DNA of 64,000 nt from Pseudomonas sp. PB101 (GCF_009764265.1 NZ_RWIR01000051.1:62001-126000); one strand, 5' to 3'; shown: positions 26,121 to 35,028, numbered from the stretch's first letter. Numbers and translations: made by a program. Notes: generated by a model not told the origin, from the sequence alone.

Positions 26121-27902
26121 ATGAACCTATCCTTGTACGAAAAAACGCCCGCCATACCGCTGCTCCACAAACGATCCAACAGCATCTTCGGTCGTCATGC
26201 CCTGCTCGCCACTGCCGTTGCCGTCGCACTGGCCATTGGTGGTGGCGCAGATGCATTTGCCAAAAACGGAGCTGGCGGTGGTGGTGGCGGCGGCGGCGGG
26301 ACTGCCAAGCCCCCAGCAGGGGCGACCTCGCCGTTCACGACACCCACACTGCCCGATCCGGTTTTTACAGACCCGACTGCGATTCATGGGTTCGACGTTA
26401 CAGGCTTTATCCAGAACATGACGCTCGATCCCACCAATGTGAATTGCCCTGGCACCACTGACCCTGGCCGATATGGAGGTACCGTCCAACTGAACGGCGT
26501 AACGATTACCGTCCCTTGCAATACGGTCCTGCAAATGCCAGCCAATACCCTGACCTGGGCCGAGTTCGTCAGGGGCGGTACGCTGGCGCTCAACAAGGGA
26601 CCGACTTCCTATCCGTCGTTCGAGATCCACGTGGTAGGTAACTCTGTGTCCAACAAACAAATAGCCGGGCTGATTTTTGTCTCCCAGCAAGCCGCGAATG
26701 CTGGTAGTGGGATCATTACCCGCATCGACTACACCAACGGCAACATCGAAGTTGACAGCGGTAATCCTCTGCTGCCCACGATCCTACAGATCAACGACCC
26801 GAATGGACGTTTTGGCCGCGCTCAAAGCCCCGACCCACGTTTCTCCGTCGATGATGCAAACCCGACTATCCACGCCGCAACCGGGTACCCGATGTGCGTG
26901 CCGCGCACGATTTCCGGGGACGATGCACTCTGCCCACAAAAAAACCGGCCAAAAGCGGTAACTCCGACCACGACCAACAACTGCCGCAACTTCGCCCAGG
27001 CGGGCGTAACGCCTCCGGCCAGCGGAGACCTTTCTCCTCCGGTGACGGGACAGACCTATTGCAGCCAATACGTCATGAAGAGACTCAGCGATGCTTCGCG
27101 TACGGCGACGGACCCCGACCCGTCTCAACAGGCCCCCTTCGAAGTCGGCGACTTCATCAGTTGGGCCGGCACCTTGTTCAAGTCCGCGACAACGGGGGCC
27201 CCGGACTTCATCTCTGCGCACACGATTGAGGCCAACGTGGGGATCTACACTCAGCCCGGTTCCCAACCGAGCTATCTATCTATCGGGGAATTTGGTGTCG
27301 GTACTGCCGACCCAGCGGTAACAGCAATCGGCGGTGGCGCCCAGGAAACCCAGGACCGGATTTTCCTTGAAGCTTCAACCACCGACATCAAGACCCCGGT
27401 CGACATTTATCTGATCGATGTCAACCCAACGACTGGCGCACAAACCAACCGCTGGGTTACACCCTATGAGATGACGGGTGAGTGCAATCCTGCGCTGGCC
27501 CTTGCGACCAGTTGCCTGGGCGCCACGGGTGGCATTACCACACAGAACACGGGCCCTCAGCCACAACGCGCCAGAGTTCGGGCGACCAAGGCACCCGCCG
27601 GGCTCTTGAGCCAGCCAACGCGTACCCTGCGGGTCGTTGCACGCTCAATGTGCGTTCCACAGCAAACGCTCTCGCAAGCGGGCGTGGACAGCTGCATCCA
27701 GAACGCTAGCAGGCTGACCGTAGCCAACGGGCTGGTCGCTGGGCAGTATGTGGCGCCGGTGTTTGAGTTCATCTTTCCGGAAGGCGTCAAGCCTGGTGAT
27801 CCTGTTGTCCCGAACGACTTCTGGCATCTACCATTCATACGTAACGGAGAAGGCGCCAATACACCCGGAGGTGTCGGTCCTCTGGCTCCAACGCCATGGT
27901 GA
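26121..27902 (+). CDS. Large secreted Cys/Gly-rich protein, unknown function
   Basis: A 593-residue protein. A long signal region ends in a hydrophobic stretch LLATAVAVALAIGGGADAFA (about residues 31-50). This is followed by a run of eight glycines (GAGGGGGGGGG) and a Pro/Thr-rich linker. The mature part has about ten cysteines (for example NCPGT, PCNT, NCRNF, YCSQY, ECNPA, SCIQN), suggesting disulfides in the periplasm or outside the cell, and segments that read as beta-rich (TVQLNGVTITV, FEVGDFISWAG). No catalytic motif is recognised. ATG 26121 has GGAGAG six bases ahead; the upstream open frame is ignored. It is divergent from the di-heme peroxidase. Confidence 0.75.
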   Translation: MNLSLYEKTPAIPLLHKRSNSIFGRHALLATAVAVALAIGGGADAFAKNGAGGGGGGGGGTAKPPAGATSPFTTPTLPDPVFTDPTAIHGFDVTGFIQNMTLDPTNVNCPGTTDPGRYGGTVQLNGVTITVPCNTVLQMPANTLTWAEFVRGGTLALNKGPTSYPSFEIHVVGNSVSNKQIAGLIFVSQQAANAGSGIITRIDYTNGNIEVDSGNPLLPTILQINDPNGRFGRAQSPDPRFSVDDANPTIHAATGYPMCVPRTISGDDALCPQKNRPKAVTPTTTNNCRNFAQAGVTPPASGDLSPPVTGQTYCSQYVMKRLSDASRTATDPDPSQQAPFEVGDFISWAGTLFKSATTGAPDFISAHTIEANVGIYTQPGSQPSYLSIGEFGVGTADPAVTAIGGGAQETQDRIFLEASTTDIKTPVDIYLIDVNPTTGAQTNRWVTPYEMTGECNPALALATSCLGATGGITTQNTGPQPQRARVRATKAPAGLLSQPTRTLRVVARSMCVPQQTLSQAGVDSCIQNASRLTVANGLVAGQYVAPVFEFIFPEGVKPGDPVVPNDFWHLPFIRNGEGANTPGGVGPLAPTPW

Positions 27903-27922
27903 TCCGGGTCTGGTGACTGAGC

Positions 27923-27964
27923 AAAAAAAAACCGCCGCTTCCGAAAAGGAGCGGCGGTTTTTTT
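27923..27964. terminator. Bidirectional terminator
   Basis: ACCGCCGCTTCC and GGAGCGGCGGT form a stem with one bulge, flanked by A8 on the left and T7 on the right. It sits between convergent genes (the secreted protein and acyl-CoA dehydrogenase 3) and can serve both. Confidence 0.9.
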
Positions 27965-27982
27965 GAAGGACTGCGTTAAGGC

Positions 27983-29788
27983 TTAGTAGCCCAGGTCGAA
28001 GTTCTCTTCTTTCATGTCCATCAGGTTGTTGGCGCCCGACAGCATGGTTACGACGTGAGTGCGGGTACGCGGCAGGATGCGCTGGAAGTAGAAGCGCGCA
28101 GTCTGCAGCTTGGCGGTGTAGAACGCCTCTTCGGAAGTGCCGGCAGCCAGTTTCTCGGCAGCCAGGCGCGCCATGTCAGCCCAGAAGTAGGCCAGGCAGG
28201 CGTAACCGGAGTACATCAGGTAGTCCACGGAGGCCGCGCCGACTTCTTCGCGATCTTTCATGGCGGCCATGCCGACCTTCATGGTCAGCTCGCCCCATTC
28301 CTTGTTCAGTGCAGCCAGCGGAGCGACGAACTCTTGAACCGCTTCGTTGCCTTCGTTGGTCTGGCAGAACTTGTGGACGATCTTGGTGAAGCCTTTCAGG
28401 GCCTCGCCTTGGGTCATCAATACTTTACGGCCCAGCAGGTCGAGTGCCTGGATACCGGTGGTGCCTTCGTACAGCATCGAAATGCGGCTGTCGCGAACGT
28501 TCTGCTCCATGCCCCACTCGGCGATGAAGCCGTGGCCGCCATAGATCTGCACGCCGTGGTTGGCCGATTCGAAACCGACTTCGGTCATGAAGGCTTTGGC
28601 GATTGGAGTCATGAAAGCCAGCAGTGCGTCGGCTTTTTTCTTCTCTTCTTCGTCGACGCCGTATTTGACGATGTCGACCTGTTTGGCGGTGAAGTAAACC
28701 ATTGCACGGTTGCCTTCGGCGAATGCCTTCATGGTCAACAGCATGCGGCGTACGTCAGGGTGCACGATGATCGGGTCAGCGGCTTTGTCCGGCGCTTTCG
28801 GGCCAGTCAGCGAGCGCATTTGCAGACGGTCGCGAGCGTATTTCAGGCCGCCCTGGAAACCCACTTCAGCGTGGGCCAGGCCTTGCAGCGCGGTACCCAG
28901 GCGTGCGGTGTTCATGAAGGTGAACATGCAGTTCAGGCCTTTGTTCGCCGGGCCGATCAGGAAACCGGTAGCGCCGTCGAAGTTCATCACGCAGGTGGCG
29001 TTGCCGTGGATGCCCATCTTGTGTTCCAGGGAACCGCAAGACACGGCGTTACGCGCGCCCACCGAACCATCGGCGTTCGGCATGAACTTCGGCACGATGA
29101 ACAGGGAGATGCCTTTGGTGCCGGCCGGTGCATCCGGCAGGCGGGCCAGGACGATGTGGACGATGTTGTCGGCCATGTCGTGTTCACCGGCCGAGATGAA
29201 GATCTTGGTGCCGGAGACTTTGTAGGAACCGTCGGCCTGAGGTTCGGCCTTGGTGCGCAGCATGCCCAGGTCGGTGCCGCAGTGCGGTTCGGTCAGGCAC
29301 ATGGTGCCGGTCCATTCGCCAGTCACCAGCTTGGTCAGGTAAGTGTGCTGCTGATCAGGGGTGCCGTGCTCGGAGATGGTGTTCATCGCACCGTGCGACA
29401 GGCCCGGGTACATGCCCCACGACCAGTTGGACTCGCCGACCATTTCGCTGATCGCCAGACCCAGGGACTCCGGCAGGCCTTGGCCGCCGTGCTCTACGTC
29501 GTGAGCCAGGCTTGGCCAGCCGCCTTCGACGAATTGCTTGTAGGCCTCTTTGAAGCCAGTCGGGGTCTTAACGCCGGACTCGCTCCAGGTGCAACCTTCG
29601 AGGTCGCCCACACGGTTCAGCGGAGCCAATACCTGCTCACAAAACTTGGCGCCTTCCTCGAGAATGGCGTCAACCATGTCCGGGGTTGCGTCGGCGCAAG
29701 CCGGAAGGCTCTGATAGTGCGCTTCGTAGCCGAGCAGTTCGTCACGAACGAAGCGAATATCACGCAAGGGGGCCTTGTAGTCAGGCAT
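27983..29788 (-). CDS. Acyl-CoA dehydrogenase (paralogue 3, FadE-like)
   Basis: A 601-residue FAD enzyme with the same signatures as paralogues 1 and 2: DYKAPLRDIRFVRDELL at the start, MCLTEPHCGTDLG and KVSGTKIFISAGEHDM in the middle, YGGHGFIAEWGMEQ later. It should oxidise fatty acyl-CoA to enoyl-CoA for beta-oxidation. AGAGG precedes the ATG. Upstream is a strong sigma70 promoter with two overlapping PsrA-type boxes (see 29850-29893), so control by fatty-acid-sensing PsrA is likely. In P. aeruginosa an equivalent set of dehydrogenases also lies next to bioD. Confidence 0.92.
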   Translation of the reverse strand: MPDYKAPLRDIRFVRDELLGYEAHYQSLPACADATPDMVDAILEEGAKFCEQVLAPLNRVGDLEGCTWSESGVKTPTGFKEAYKQFVEGGWPSLAHDVEHGGQGLPESLGLAISEMVGESNWSWGMYPGLSHGAMNTISEHGTPDQQHTYLTKLVTGEWTGTMCLTEPHCGTDLGMLRTKAEPQADGSYKVSGTKIFISAGEHDMADNIVHIVLARLPDAPAGTKGISLFIVPKFMPNADGSVGARNAVSCGSLEHKMGIHGNATCVMNFDGATGFLIGPANKGLNCMFTFMNTARLGTALQGLAHAEVGFQGGLKYARDRLQMRSLTGPKAPDKAADPIIVHPDVRRMLLTMKAFAEGNRAMVYFTAKQVDIVKYGVDEEEKKKADALLAFMTPIAKAFMTEVGFESANHGVQIYGGHGFIAEWGMEQNVRDSRISMLYEGTTGIQALDLLGRKVLMTQGEALKGFTKIVHKFCQTNEGNEAVQEFVAPLAALNKEWGELTMKVGMAAMKDREEVGAASVDYLMYSGYACLAYFWADMARLAAEKLAAGTSEEAFYTAKLQTARFYFQRILPRTRTHVVTMLSGANNLMDMKEENFDLGY

Positions 29789-29849
29789 AGCGATAAACCT
29801 CTGCTGATGTAACCGGGAATGAACGACCGCATGGATTTGTTGTTGCGAT

Positions 29850-29876
29850 CAAACAGTTGTTTGAAACATACGTTTA
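29850..29876 (-). promoter_or_regulatory. Two tandem PsrA-type operator boxes
   Basis: Box 1, CAAAC-AGTT-GTTTG (29850-29863), lies in a perfect 16-bp palindrome (29849-29864). Box 2, GAAAC-ATAC-GTTTA (29863-29876), matches at 9 of 10 core positions. Both fit the PsrA form (G/C)AAAC-N(2-4)-GTTT(G/C). Box 2 covers the -10 and box 1 the expected start site, so binding should repress. Confidence 0.7.
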
Positions 29877-29893
29877 CGCCGAAATCTTGTCAA
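29865..29893 (-). promoter_or_regulatory. Sigma70 promoter of acyl-CoA dehydrogenase 3
   Basis: On the minus strand TTGACA (29893-29888), a 17-base spacer, and TATGTT (29870-29865). The -35 is perfect and the -10 matches 4 of 6. The predicted start is near 29858. Confidence 0.75.
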
Positions 29894-30014
29894 GCGTCGA
29901 TCTTTTGCCGTTCGTCCCCACCTGTCCAGGTATCAGGCACGTGACCACGCAGTCGTTTTTTCAACGCATCCGGCCATGCAAAAAAGATTAGTTGAGGAAG
30001 AAGGGCTTACGCAG

Positions 30015-30042
30015 AAAAACGCCGCGAACAAGCGCGGCGTTT
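30015..30042 (-). terminator. Terminator after the 98-aa gene
   Basis: AACGCCGCG - AACAAG - CGCGGCGTT forms a perfect 9-bp stem, flanked by AAAA and TTT, about 20 bp beyond the minus-strand stop at 30064. Confidence 0.85.
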
Positions 30043-30063
30043 GAGAGGTGGTCCAGCGAGCAA

Positions 30064-30360
30064 TCAGGCGTAGGTATCGATCAGGGTTCCGAGCACTTCG
30101 TCGGCTGCCTTGGCGACTTTCACGCCCAGCTCCGCCTGAATCTTGCCTTGGGACATCTCGACCACGCTACTGGCCAGGTCCGATTGCTGGCTACGGTCGA
30201 CCGAACGCAAACGATCGACCTGCGCCTCGGAGGACTGGCTGGTGACCGAACGCTCGATGGTGGTGTTGGCGATCTGCCCGGCGGCTTGATCGATACGGTT
30301 CTGCCCAGTCTGAAGGGTGCTCAGACCGGCATAAAAAGCGGTGTTTCCTGAGATTTCCAT
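30064..30360 (-). CDS. Conserved 98-aa protein with flagellar-rod-like ends
   Basis: A small soluble protein (MEISGNTAFYAGLSTLQTGQ... ending in KAADEVLGTLIDTYA). The Ser/Gln-rich helical sequence and its ends resemble the terminal helices of flagellar rod and hook proteins, but no full domain is present. It lies upstream of the dehydrogenase and downstream of bioD, the same position as small conserved proteins in other Pseudomonas genomes. GGACGAGTTCTCCC precedes the ATG. Function unknown. Confidence 0.75.
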   Translation of the reverse strand: MEISGNTAFYAGLSTLQTGQNRIDQAAGQIANTTIERSVTSQSSEAQVDRLRSVDRSQQSDLASSVVEMSQGKIQAELGVKVAKAADEVLGTLIDTYA

Positions 30361-30467
30361 GGGAGAACTCGTCCTTTCAAAGGATCAACAATGCCCATTG
30401 AAGCAGAGTGATCGGCAAAACACCCGACAAAAACACTAATGGCACAGTGCCCTGTCATAGGCAAAGC

Positions 30468-31148
30468 CTAGTCGAGCAGATCCAGCTGGAGATGTTCGGC
30501 CACGGCTTCAGCCGTGACTGATTTGAGTTTCGGCACACGCCCCAGGCATGGAGCCGGCAGGCGCTCGGCGAGCGTCGCGAGGTTTTCTTCAAGCCGCGAG
30601 GTTTTCGGGTCGATGATGTTTGCCACCCACCCGGCCAATTGCAGGCCGTCCCGCGCAATCGCTTCGGCCGTCAACAACGCATGGCTGATGCAACCCAGGC
30701 GCACGCCGACCACCAGTATGACCGGCAGCTTCAAGGCGATTGCCAGGTCGGACAGATTGTCCTGATCCGCCAAGGGTACGCGCCAGCCGCCGGCGCCTTC
30801 GATCAGCGTGAAATCCGCCTGCAGCCCCAGAATCTGCCGCATCGGCGCCAGCAACGATTGCACCGTCAGCGCCACGCCCGCCTCTCGCGCAGCCAGGTGC
30901 GGGGCGATGGCCGGCTCGAACGCCACCGGGTTGACCTGTGCATAGGTCAGCGGCAGCGAACACTGCGCCAGCAAGGCCAGCGCATCGGCGTTGCGCAGGC
31001 CTTTGGGCGTCACATCGCAACCGGAAGCGACCGGTTTGCCCGCCGCTGTGCTCAACCCCGCCGAACGCGCCGCATGCAGCAGCCCGGCGGCGACTGTGGT
31101 TTTACCGACATCCGTATCCGTGCCGGTGATGAAATAGGCTGCGCTCAT
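30468..31148 (-). CDS. bioD: Dethiobiotin synthetase
   Basis: Closes the ureido ring to make dethiobiotin from DAPA, CO2 and ATP. The 226-residue protein starts with the P-loop GTDTDVGKT at residues 9-17 and contains the conserved IEGAGGWRVPL. The start codon overlaps the bioC stop (ATGA). It is the last gene of the bioB-F-H-C-D operon. Confidence 0.95.
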   Translation of the reverse strand: MSAAYFITGTDTDVGKTTVAAGLLHAARSAGLSTAAGKPVASGCDVTPKGLRNADALALLAQCSLPLTYAQVNPVAFEPAIAPHLAAREAGVALTVQSLLAPMRQILGLQADFTLIEGAGGWRVPLADQDNLSDLAIALKLPVILVVGVRLGCISHALLTAEAIARDGLQLAGWVANIIDPKTSRLEENLATLAERLPAPCLGRVPKLKSVTAEAVAEHLQLDLLD

Positions 31149-31957
31149 AAGGGTTTCTCCAAAACGGCGTACACCACTTGATAAGTCGCCGGCAGCCCCC
31201 GGGCCTGACGAAACTGCTCATAAGCCTCGATCAACCCCATGATCCGCGCGCGGCCGGTCAAGCCGCCCGGTCGACCGGGGTTGAGGTTGTGCGCGCCCAG
31301 CGCCTTGAGCTCATGGGTCAGGCTGCGCACGTCCGGGTAATGCTGCACATGCGCAACGTTTTGCAGGCTGACCGTCCTCAAGCCGCTGGCCGCACACAAC
31401 TGCTGATAAACACCAAACTCCCGGAAGCGATTGACGTGCACCATGCCATCGACTTCGCGCCAGCTGTCGCGCAATTCAAACAAGGTCCCTACACACAGAC
31501 TAGCAAACGCGAAAACGCCACCCGGTTTCAGCACTCGAAAGGCTTCACTGAGCACCGATTCGAAGTCCGCGCACCACTGCACCGCCAGGCTGGAGAAGAT
31601 CAGGTCGCAGGTCGAATCCCGCAGCGGCAAACGTTCGGCATCGCCGGCCACGAAGTGCGTGGCACCGCCCAATGGCCGGGCGTGGTTGAGCATGCCTTCG
31701 GCGATGTCCAGCGCCACGCCGTGACTGTCCGCAAATTGCTCACCCAGGGCACGACTGAAATACCCGGTGCCACAGCCAAGATCCAGCCAGCGCTGCGGGA
31801 CGAAGTCCTGCGCCAGGCGCCCGAGCAATTGGCTGCCGACATCGCGCTGCAGCTCGGCCACGCTGTCGTAGCTGGCCGCCGCGCGGGAGAAAGACGCGGC
31901 TACCTGACGCTTGTCGGGCAAGCCGCCGGGCAGTTTGGGGAAGGAAAGATCAGTCAT
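31145..31957 (-). CDS. bioC: Malonyl-ACP O-methyltransferase BioC
   Basis: SAM-dependent methyltransferase that masks malonyl-ACP so that the fatty acid pathway can build the pimeloyl chain. The 270-residue protein has motif I as WLDLGCGTGYFSRAL and FSSLAVQWCADF in the middle. The open frame continues upstream to 32041, but ATG 31957 (MTDLSFPKLPG) overlaps the bioH end by eight bases and is preferred. It is coupled to bioD downstream. Confidence 0.94.
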   Translation of the reverse strand: MTDLSFPKLPGGLPDKRQVAASFSRAAASYDSVAELQRDVGSQLLGRLAQDFVPQRWLDLGCGTGYFSRALGEQFADSHGVALDIAEGMLNHARPLGGATHFVAGDAERLPLRDSTCDLIFSSLAVQWCADFESVLSEAFRVLKPGGVFAFASLCVGTLFELRDSWREVDGMVHVNRFREFGVYQQLCAASGLRTVSLQNVAHVQHYPDVRSLTHELKALGAHNLNPGRPGGLTGRARIMGLIEAYEQFRQARGLPATYQVVYAVLEKPL

Positions 31958-32681
31958 CGCCGCACTCATGCAAGAAGGCCTGGATCGCCCCCGCCACACC
32001 GTGGGGGTCTTCCAGGAGAAACGCGTGGCTGGCCTGCTCAATCAGACCGATTTCGACATCCGGCAGCAATGCCAGCAACTCGCCCGCCGCTTCCGCCGGC
32101 ACCAGCCCATCGAGGCCGGCGAACAAATGCAGTTGCGGGCCGCGGAAAGATTGCATTGCCTGGCGGGTATCCAGTTGCGCCAGCACCTGCAGGCCACTGA
32201 GCAACACCGGCGCGGCAGTGTTCGGAGCGCCACCGAGCAACAATCTCGACAATCCGCGCGGGTCTTCGGCGCCCTGGGCGCAAAGCAGTGAAAAGCGTTT
32301 CAAGGTCGCTCGCGGGTCGGCTGCACATCCGCTCAGAAACGCATCGAAGGTTTCCCCGGACATGGCGGCTGCCCATTGTTCATGAGCGACAAAAGAAGCG
32401 TTGCTGGCCAGCGTAAACACGCCACAGCAGCGATCGCCCCGCCGGGCCGCCAGTTCGCAGGCGAGCATGCCGCCCAGTGACCAGCCACCCAACCAGGCGT
32501 CCTGCGGCAATGTCGAATCGAGCTCATCGAGCCATTCTTCAAGATCGCTCGACTCCAGGTCGGGCAATGGCTCGATCTCGACGCGCAGGCGCTCATCCAG
32601 GCCGCTCAACGCCGCCGCCAGGGGCTCCAGCGGTGAAACGCCAAGGCCCCAGCCGGGCAGCAGAATCAGACGATCACGCAT
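31950..32681 (-). CDS. bioH: Pimeloyl-ACP methyl ester carboxylesterase BioH
   Basis: Alpha/beta hydrolase of 243 residues that removes the methyl group after chain assembly. The catalytic triad is Ser68 (GGWSLGG), Asp191 (AGLDGLVP) and His219 (QASHAFL). The start overlaps the bioF end by eight bases and the end overlaps bioC, so bioF, bioH, bioC and bioD are tightly coupled. Confidence 0.95.
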   Translation of the reverse strand: MRDRLILLPGWGLGVSPLEPLAAALSGLDERLRVEIEPLPDLESSDLEEWLDELDSTLPQDAWLGGWSLGGMLACELAARRGDRCCGVFTLASNASFVAHEQWAAAMSGETFDAFLSGCAADPRATLKRFSLLCAQGAEDPRGLSRLLLGGAPNTAAPVLLSGLQVLAQLDTRQAMQSFRGPQLHLFAGLDGLVPAEAAGELLALLPDVEIGLIEQASHAFLLEDPHGVAGAIQAFLHECGDD

Positions 32682-33852
32682 GGCTTGGCTCCGGCTGCAG
32701 TTGTTGAAAACAATCGGCCAGTGCGTTTAACAATAGCTGTACCTGAGCTTCGCTGTGTGCAGCCGTCAGCGTGACCCGCAGTCGGGCGCTGCCGGCGGGC
32801 ACGGTCGGCGGGCGAATCGCGGTCACCATCAACCCGCGTTCACGCAGCATTTGCGAAAGACGCACCGCGCGCCCGGCGTCGCCGATCATGATCGGCTGGA
32901 TCGGCGTGGAGCTGTCCATGAGCTCCAGGCCAATCTGTTCGGCACCGTCACGGAACTGGCGGATCAGCGTCTGCAAATGCTCGCGCCGCCAGTGTTCGCT
33001 GCGCAGCAACTCCAGGCTCTTCAGGGTGGCGCAGGCCAGCGCCGGTGGCTGGCTGGTGGTGTAAATGTAGGGCCGCGCAAACTGGATCAGGCTCTCGATC
33101 AACTCTTCGCTACCGGCGACAAAAGCGCCTGCCGTACCGAAGGCCTTGCCGAGGGTGCCGACCAGCACCGGAACGTCATCCTGGCTCAAGCCGAAATGTT
33201 CGACGACGCCGCCACCGTTGGCACCCAGCGGGCCGAATCCATGGGCATCGTCGACCATCAGCCAGGCACCTTTGGCCTTGGCCTCGCGGGCCAGCGCTGG
33301 CAAGTCGGCGATATCGCCGTCCATGCTGAACACACCGTCGGTGACGACCAGTGTATTGCCGGTGGCTTTTTCCAGGCGTTTGGCCAGGCTCGCAGCGTCG
33401 TTGTGCAGATAACGATTGAACCGCGCGCCGGACAACAGCCCCGCGTCGAGCAGCGATGCATGATTGAGCCGGTCTTCGAGCACCGTATCGCCCTGCCCCA
33501 CCAGCGCCGTGACCGCGCCGAGGTTGGCCATGTAGCCGGTGGTGAACAGCAGCGCACGCGCACGACCGGTCAGCTCGGCCAGGGCTTCTTCCAGTGCGTG
33601 GTGCGGGCTGCTGTGGCCGATGACCAAGTGCGATGCCCCACCGCCCACTCCCCACTTCGAAGCACCGGCACGCCAGGCTTCGATCACTTGCGGATGATTG
33701 GCCAGGCCCAGGTAGTCGTTGTTACAGAACGCCAGCAGCGGCTGGCCATCGACCACCACTTGCGGCCCCTGCGGGCTTTCGAGCAGCGGACGCTGGCGGT
33801 AGAGGTTTTCGGCACGACGGGCAGCAAGGCGTGCGGCGAGATCGAAAGACAT
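32674..33852 (-). CDS. bioF: 8-amino-7-oxononanoate synthase
   Basis: PLP enzyme that condenses pimeloyl-ACP and L-alanine. It has 392 residues with Lys236 in GTLGKAFGTAG as the Schiff-base lysine and DDAHGFGPLG (201-210) carrying the PLP-binding Asp and His. It lies 120 bp downstream of bioB, with a REP pair in between, and overlaps bioH. Confidence 0.95.
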   Translation of the reverse strand: MSFDLAARLAARRAENLYRQRPLLESPQGPQVVVDGQPLLAFCNNDYLGLANHPQVIEAWRAGASKWGVGGGASHLVIGHSSPHHALEEALAELTGRARALLFTTGYMANLGAVTALVGQGDTVLEDRLNHASLLDAGLLSGARFNRYLHNDAASLAKRLEKATGNTLVVTDGVFSMDGDIADLPALAREAKAKGAWLMVDDAHGFGPLGANGGGVVEHFGLSQDDVPVLVGTLGKAFGTAGAFVAGSEELIESLIQFARPYIYTTSQPPALACATLKSLELLRSEHWRREHLQTLIRQFRDGAEQIGLELMDSSTPIQPIMIGDAGRAVRLSQMLRERGLMVTAIRPPTVPAGSARLRVTLTAAHSEAQVQLLLNALADCFQQLQPEPSHA

Positions 33853-33872
33853 GCAGGCCTCGAAAGTCAGAT

Positions 33873-33960
33873 CGTAGGAGCCGGCTTGCTGGCGATGGCT
33901 TCGCCTCGGTCTATCTGGATAGCCGTGGTGACGCCATCGCCAGCAAGCCGGCTCCTACAG
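33873..33960. repeat. REP pair between bioB and bioF
   Basis: Facing units GTAGGAGCCGGCTTGCTGGC and GCCAGCAAGCCGGCTCCTAC, perfect over at least 20 bp, with a spacer of about 40 bases. The GCCGGC variant is also seen at 41741. Confidence 0.9.
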
Positions 33961-33972
33961 GTTCAGCGTTGA

Positions 33973-35028
33973 TTAGACGGCAGCGTTATAGAACTGCTCG
34001 CTGCTCTTCTGCTCCACCAGCGCCTGTTCGATCGCGGCCTGATGCACCTCGTCGGCGTGCTCTTCGCGGGCTTCCGGCAAGATGCCCAGGCGCGAGAACA
34101 GTTGCATGTCCTTGTCGGCCTGCGGGTTGGCGGTGGTCAGCAGTTTGTCGCCGTAGAAAATCGAGTTGGCGCCGGCGAAGAAGGCCAGGGCCTGCATCTG
34201 CTCGTTCATCGCTTCGCGGCCGGCGGACAGGCGCACGTGGGATTGCGGCATCAGGATGCGCGCGACGGCGAGCATGCGGATGAAGTCGAAAGGGTCGACG
34301 TCGTCGGCATTTTCCAGCGGCGTACCGGCAACTTTCACCAGCATGTTGATCGGCACCGACTCCGGATGCTCCGGCAGGTTGGCCAGCTGGATCAACAGGT
34401 TGGCGCGGTCGTCCAGCGACTCGCCCATGCCGAGGATGCCGCCGGAACAGATCTTCATCCCGGAATCACGCACGTAGGCCAGGGTTTGCAGGCGCTCGCC
34501 GTAAGTGCGGGTGGTGATGATGCTGCCGTAGAACTCCGGCGAGGTGTCGAGGTTGTGGTTGTAGTAGTCGAGGCCGGCCTTGGCCAGCGCTTCGGTCTGA
34601 TCCTGATCCAGGCGACCGAGGGTCATGCAGGTTTCCAGACCCAGGGCTTTCACGCCTTCGACCATCTTCAGAACGTAAGGCATGTCCTTGGCCGACGGAT
34701 GCTTCCACGCCGCGCCCATGCAGAAGCGGGTCGAACCGATGGCCTTGGCGCGAGCGGCCTCTTCGAGGACCTTCTGCACTTCCATCAGTTTTTCTTTTTC
34801 CAGCCCGGTGTTGTAGTGACCGGACTGCGGACAATATTTGCAATCTTCCGGGCAGGCGCCGGTTTTGATCGACAGCAAGGTGGAAACCTGGACGCGGTTG
34901 GCGTCGAAATGCGCGCGGTGCACCGTCTGCGCCTGGAACAGCAGGTCGTTGAATGGCTGAACGAAGAGTGCTTTGACTTCGGCCAAAGTCCAGTCATGAC
35001 GCAGGGTTGCAGTGGTGCTGGCGCTCAT
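33973..35028 (-). CDS. bioB: Biotin synthase
   Basis: Radical SAM enzyme that inserts sulfur into dethiobiotin. The 351-residue protein has the CxxxCxxC motif as Cys59, Cys63 and Cys66 (CPEDCKYC), and the [2Fe-2S] cluster region with conserved Cys and Arg residues further on (FCMGAAWKHP). The GGATACGCCC upstream of ATG 35028 provides a modest ribosome site. It is the first gene of the biotin operon, with the BirA operator and promoter just upstream. Confidence 0.96.
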   Translation of the reverse strand: MSASTTATLRHDWTLAEVKALFVQPFNDLLFQAQTVHRAHFDANRVQVSTLLSIKTGACPEDCKYCPQSGHYNTGLEKEKLMEVQKVLEEAARAKAIGSTRFCMGAAWKHPSAKDMPYVLKMVEGVKALGLETCMTLGRLDQDQTEALAKAGLDYYNHNLDTSPEFYGSIITTRTYGERLQTLAYVRDSGMKICSGGILGMGESLDDRANLLIQLANLPEHPESVPINMLVKVAGTPLENADDVDPFDFIRMLAVARILMPQSHVRLSAGREAMNEQMQALAFFAGANSIFYGDKLLTTANPQADKDMQLFSRLGILPEAREEHADEVHQAAIEQALVEQKSSEQFYNAAV

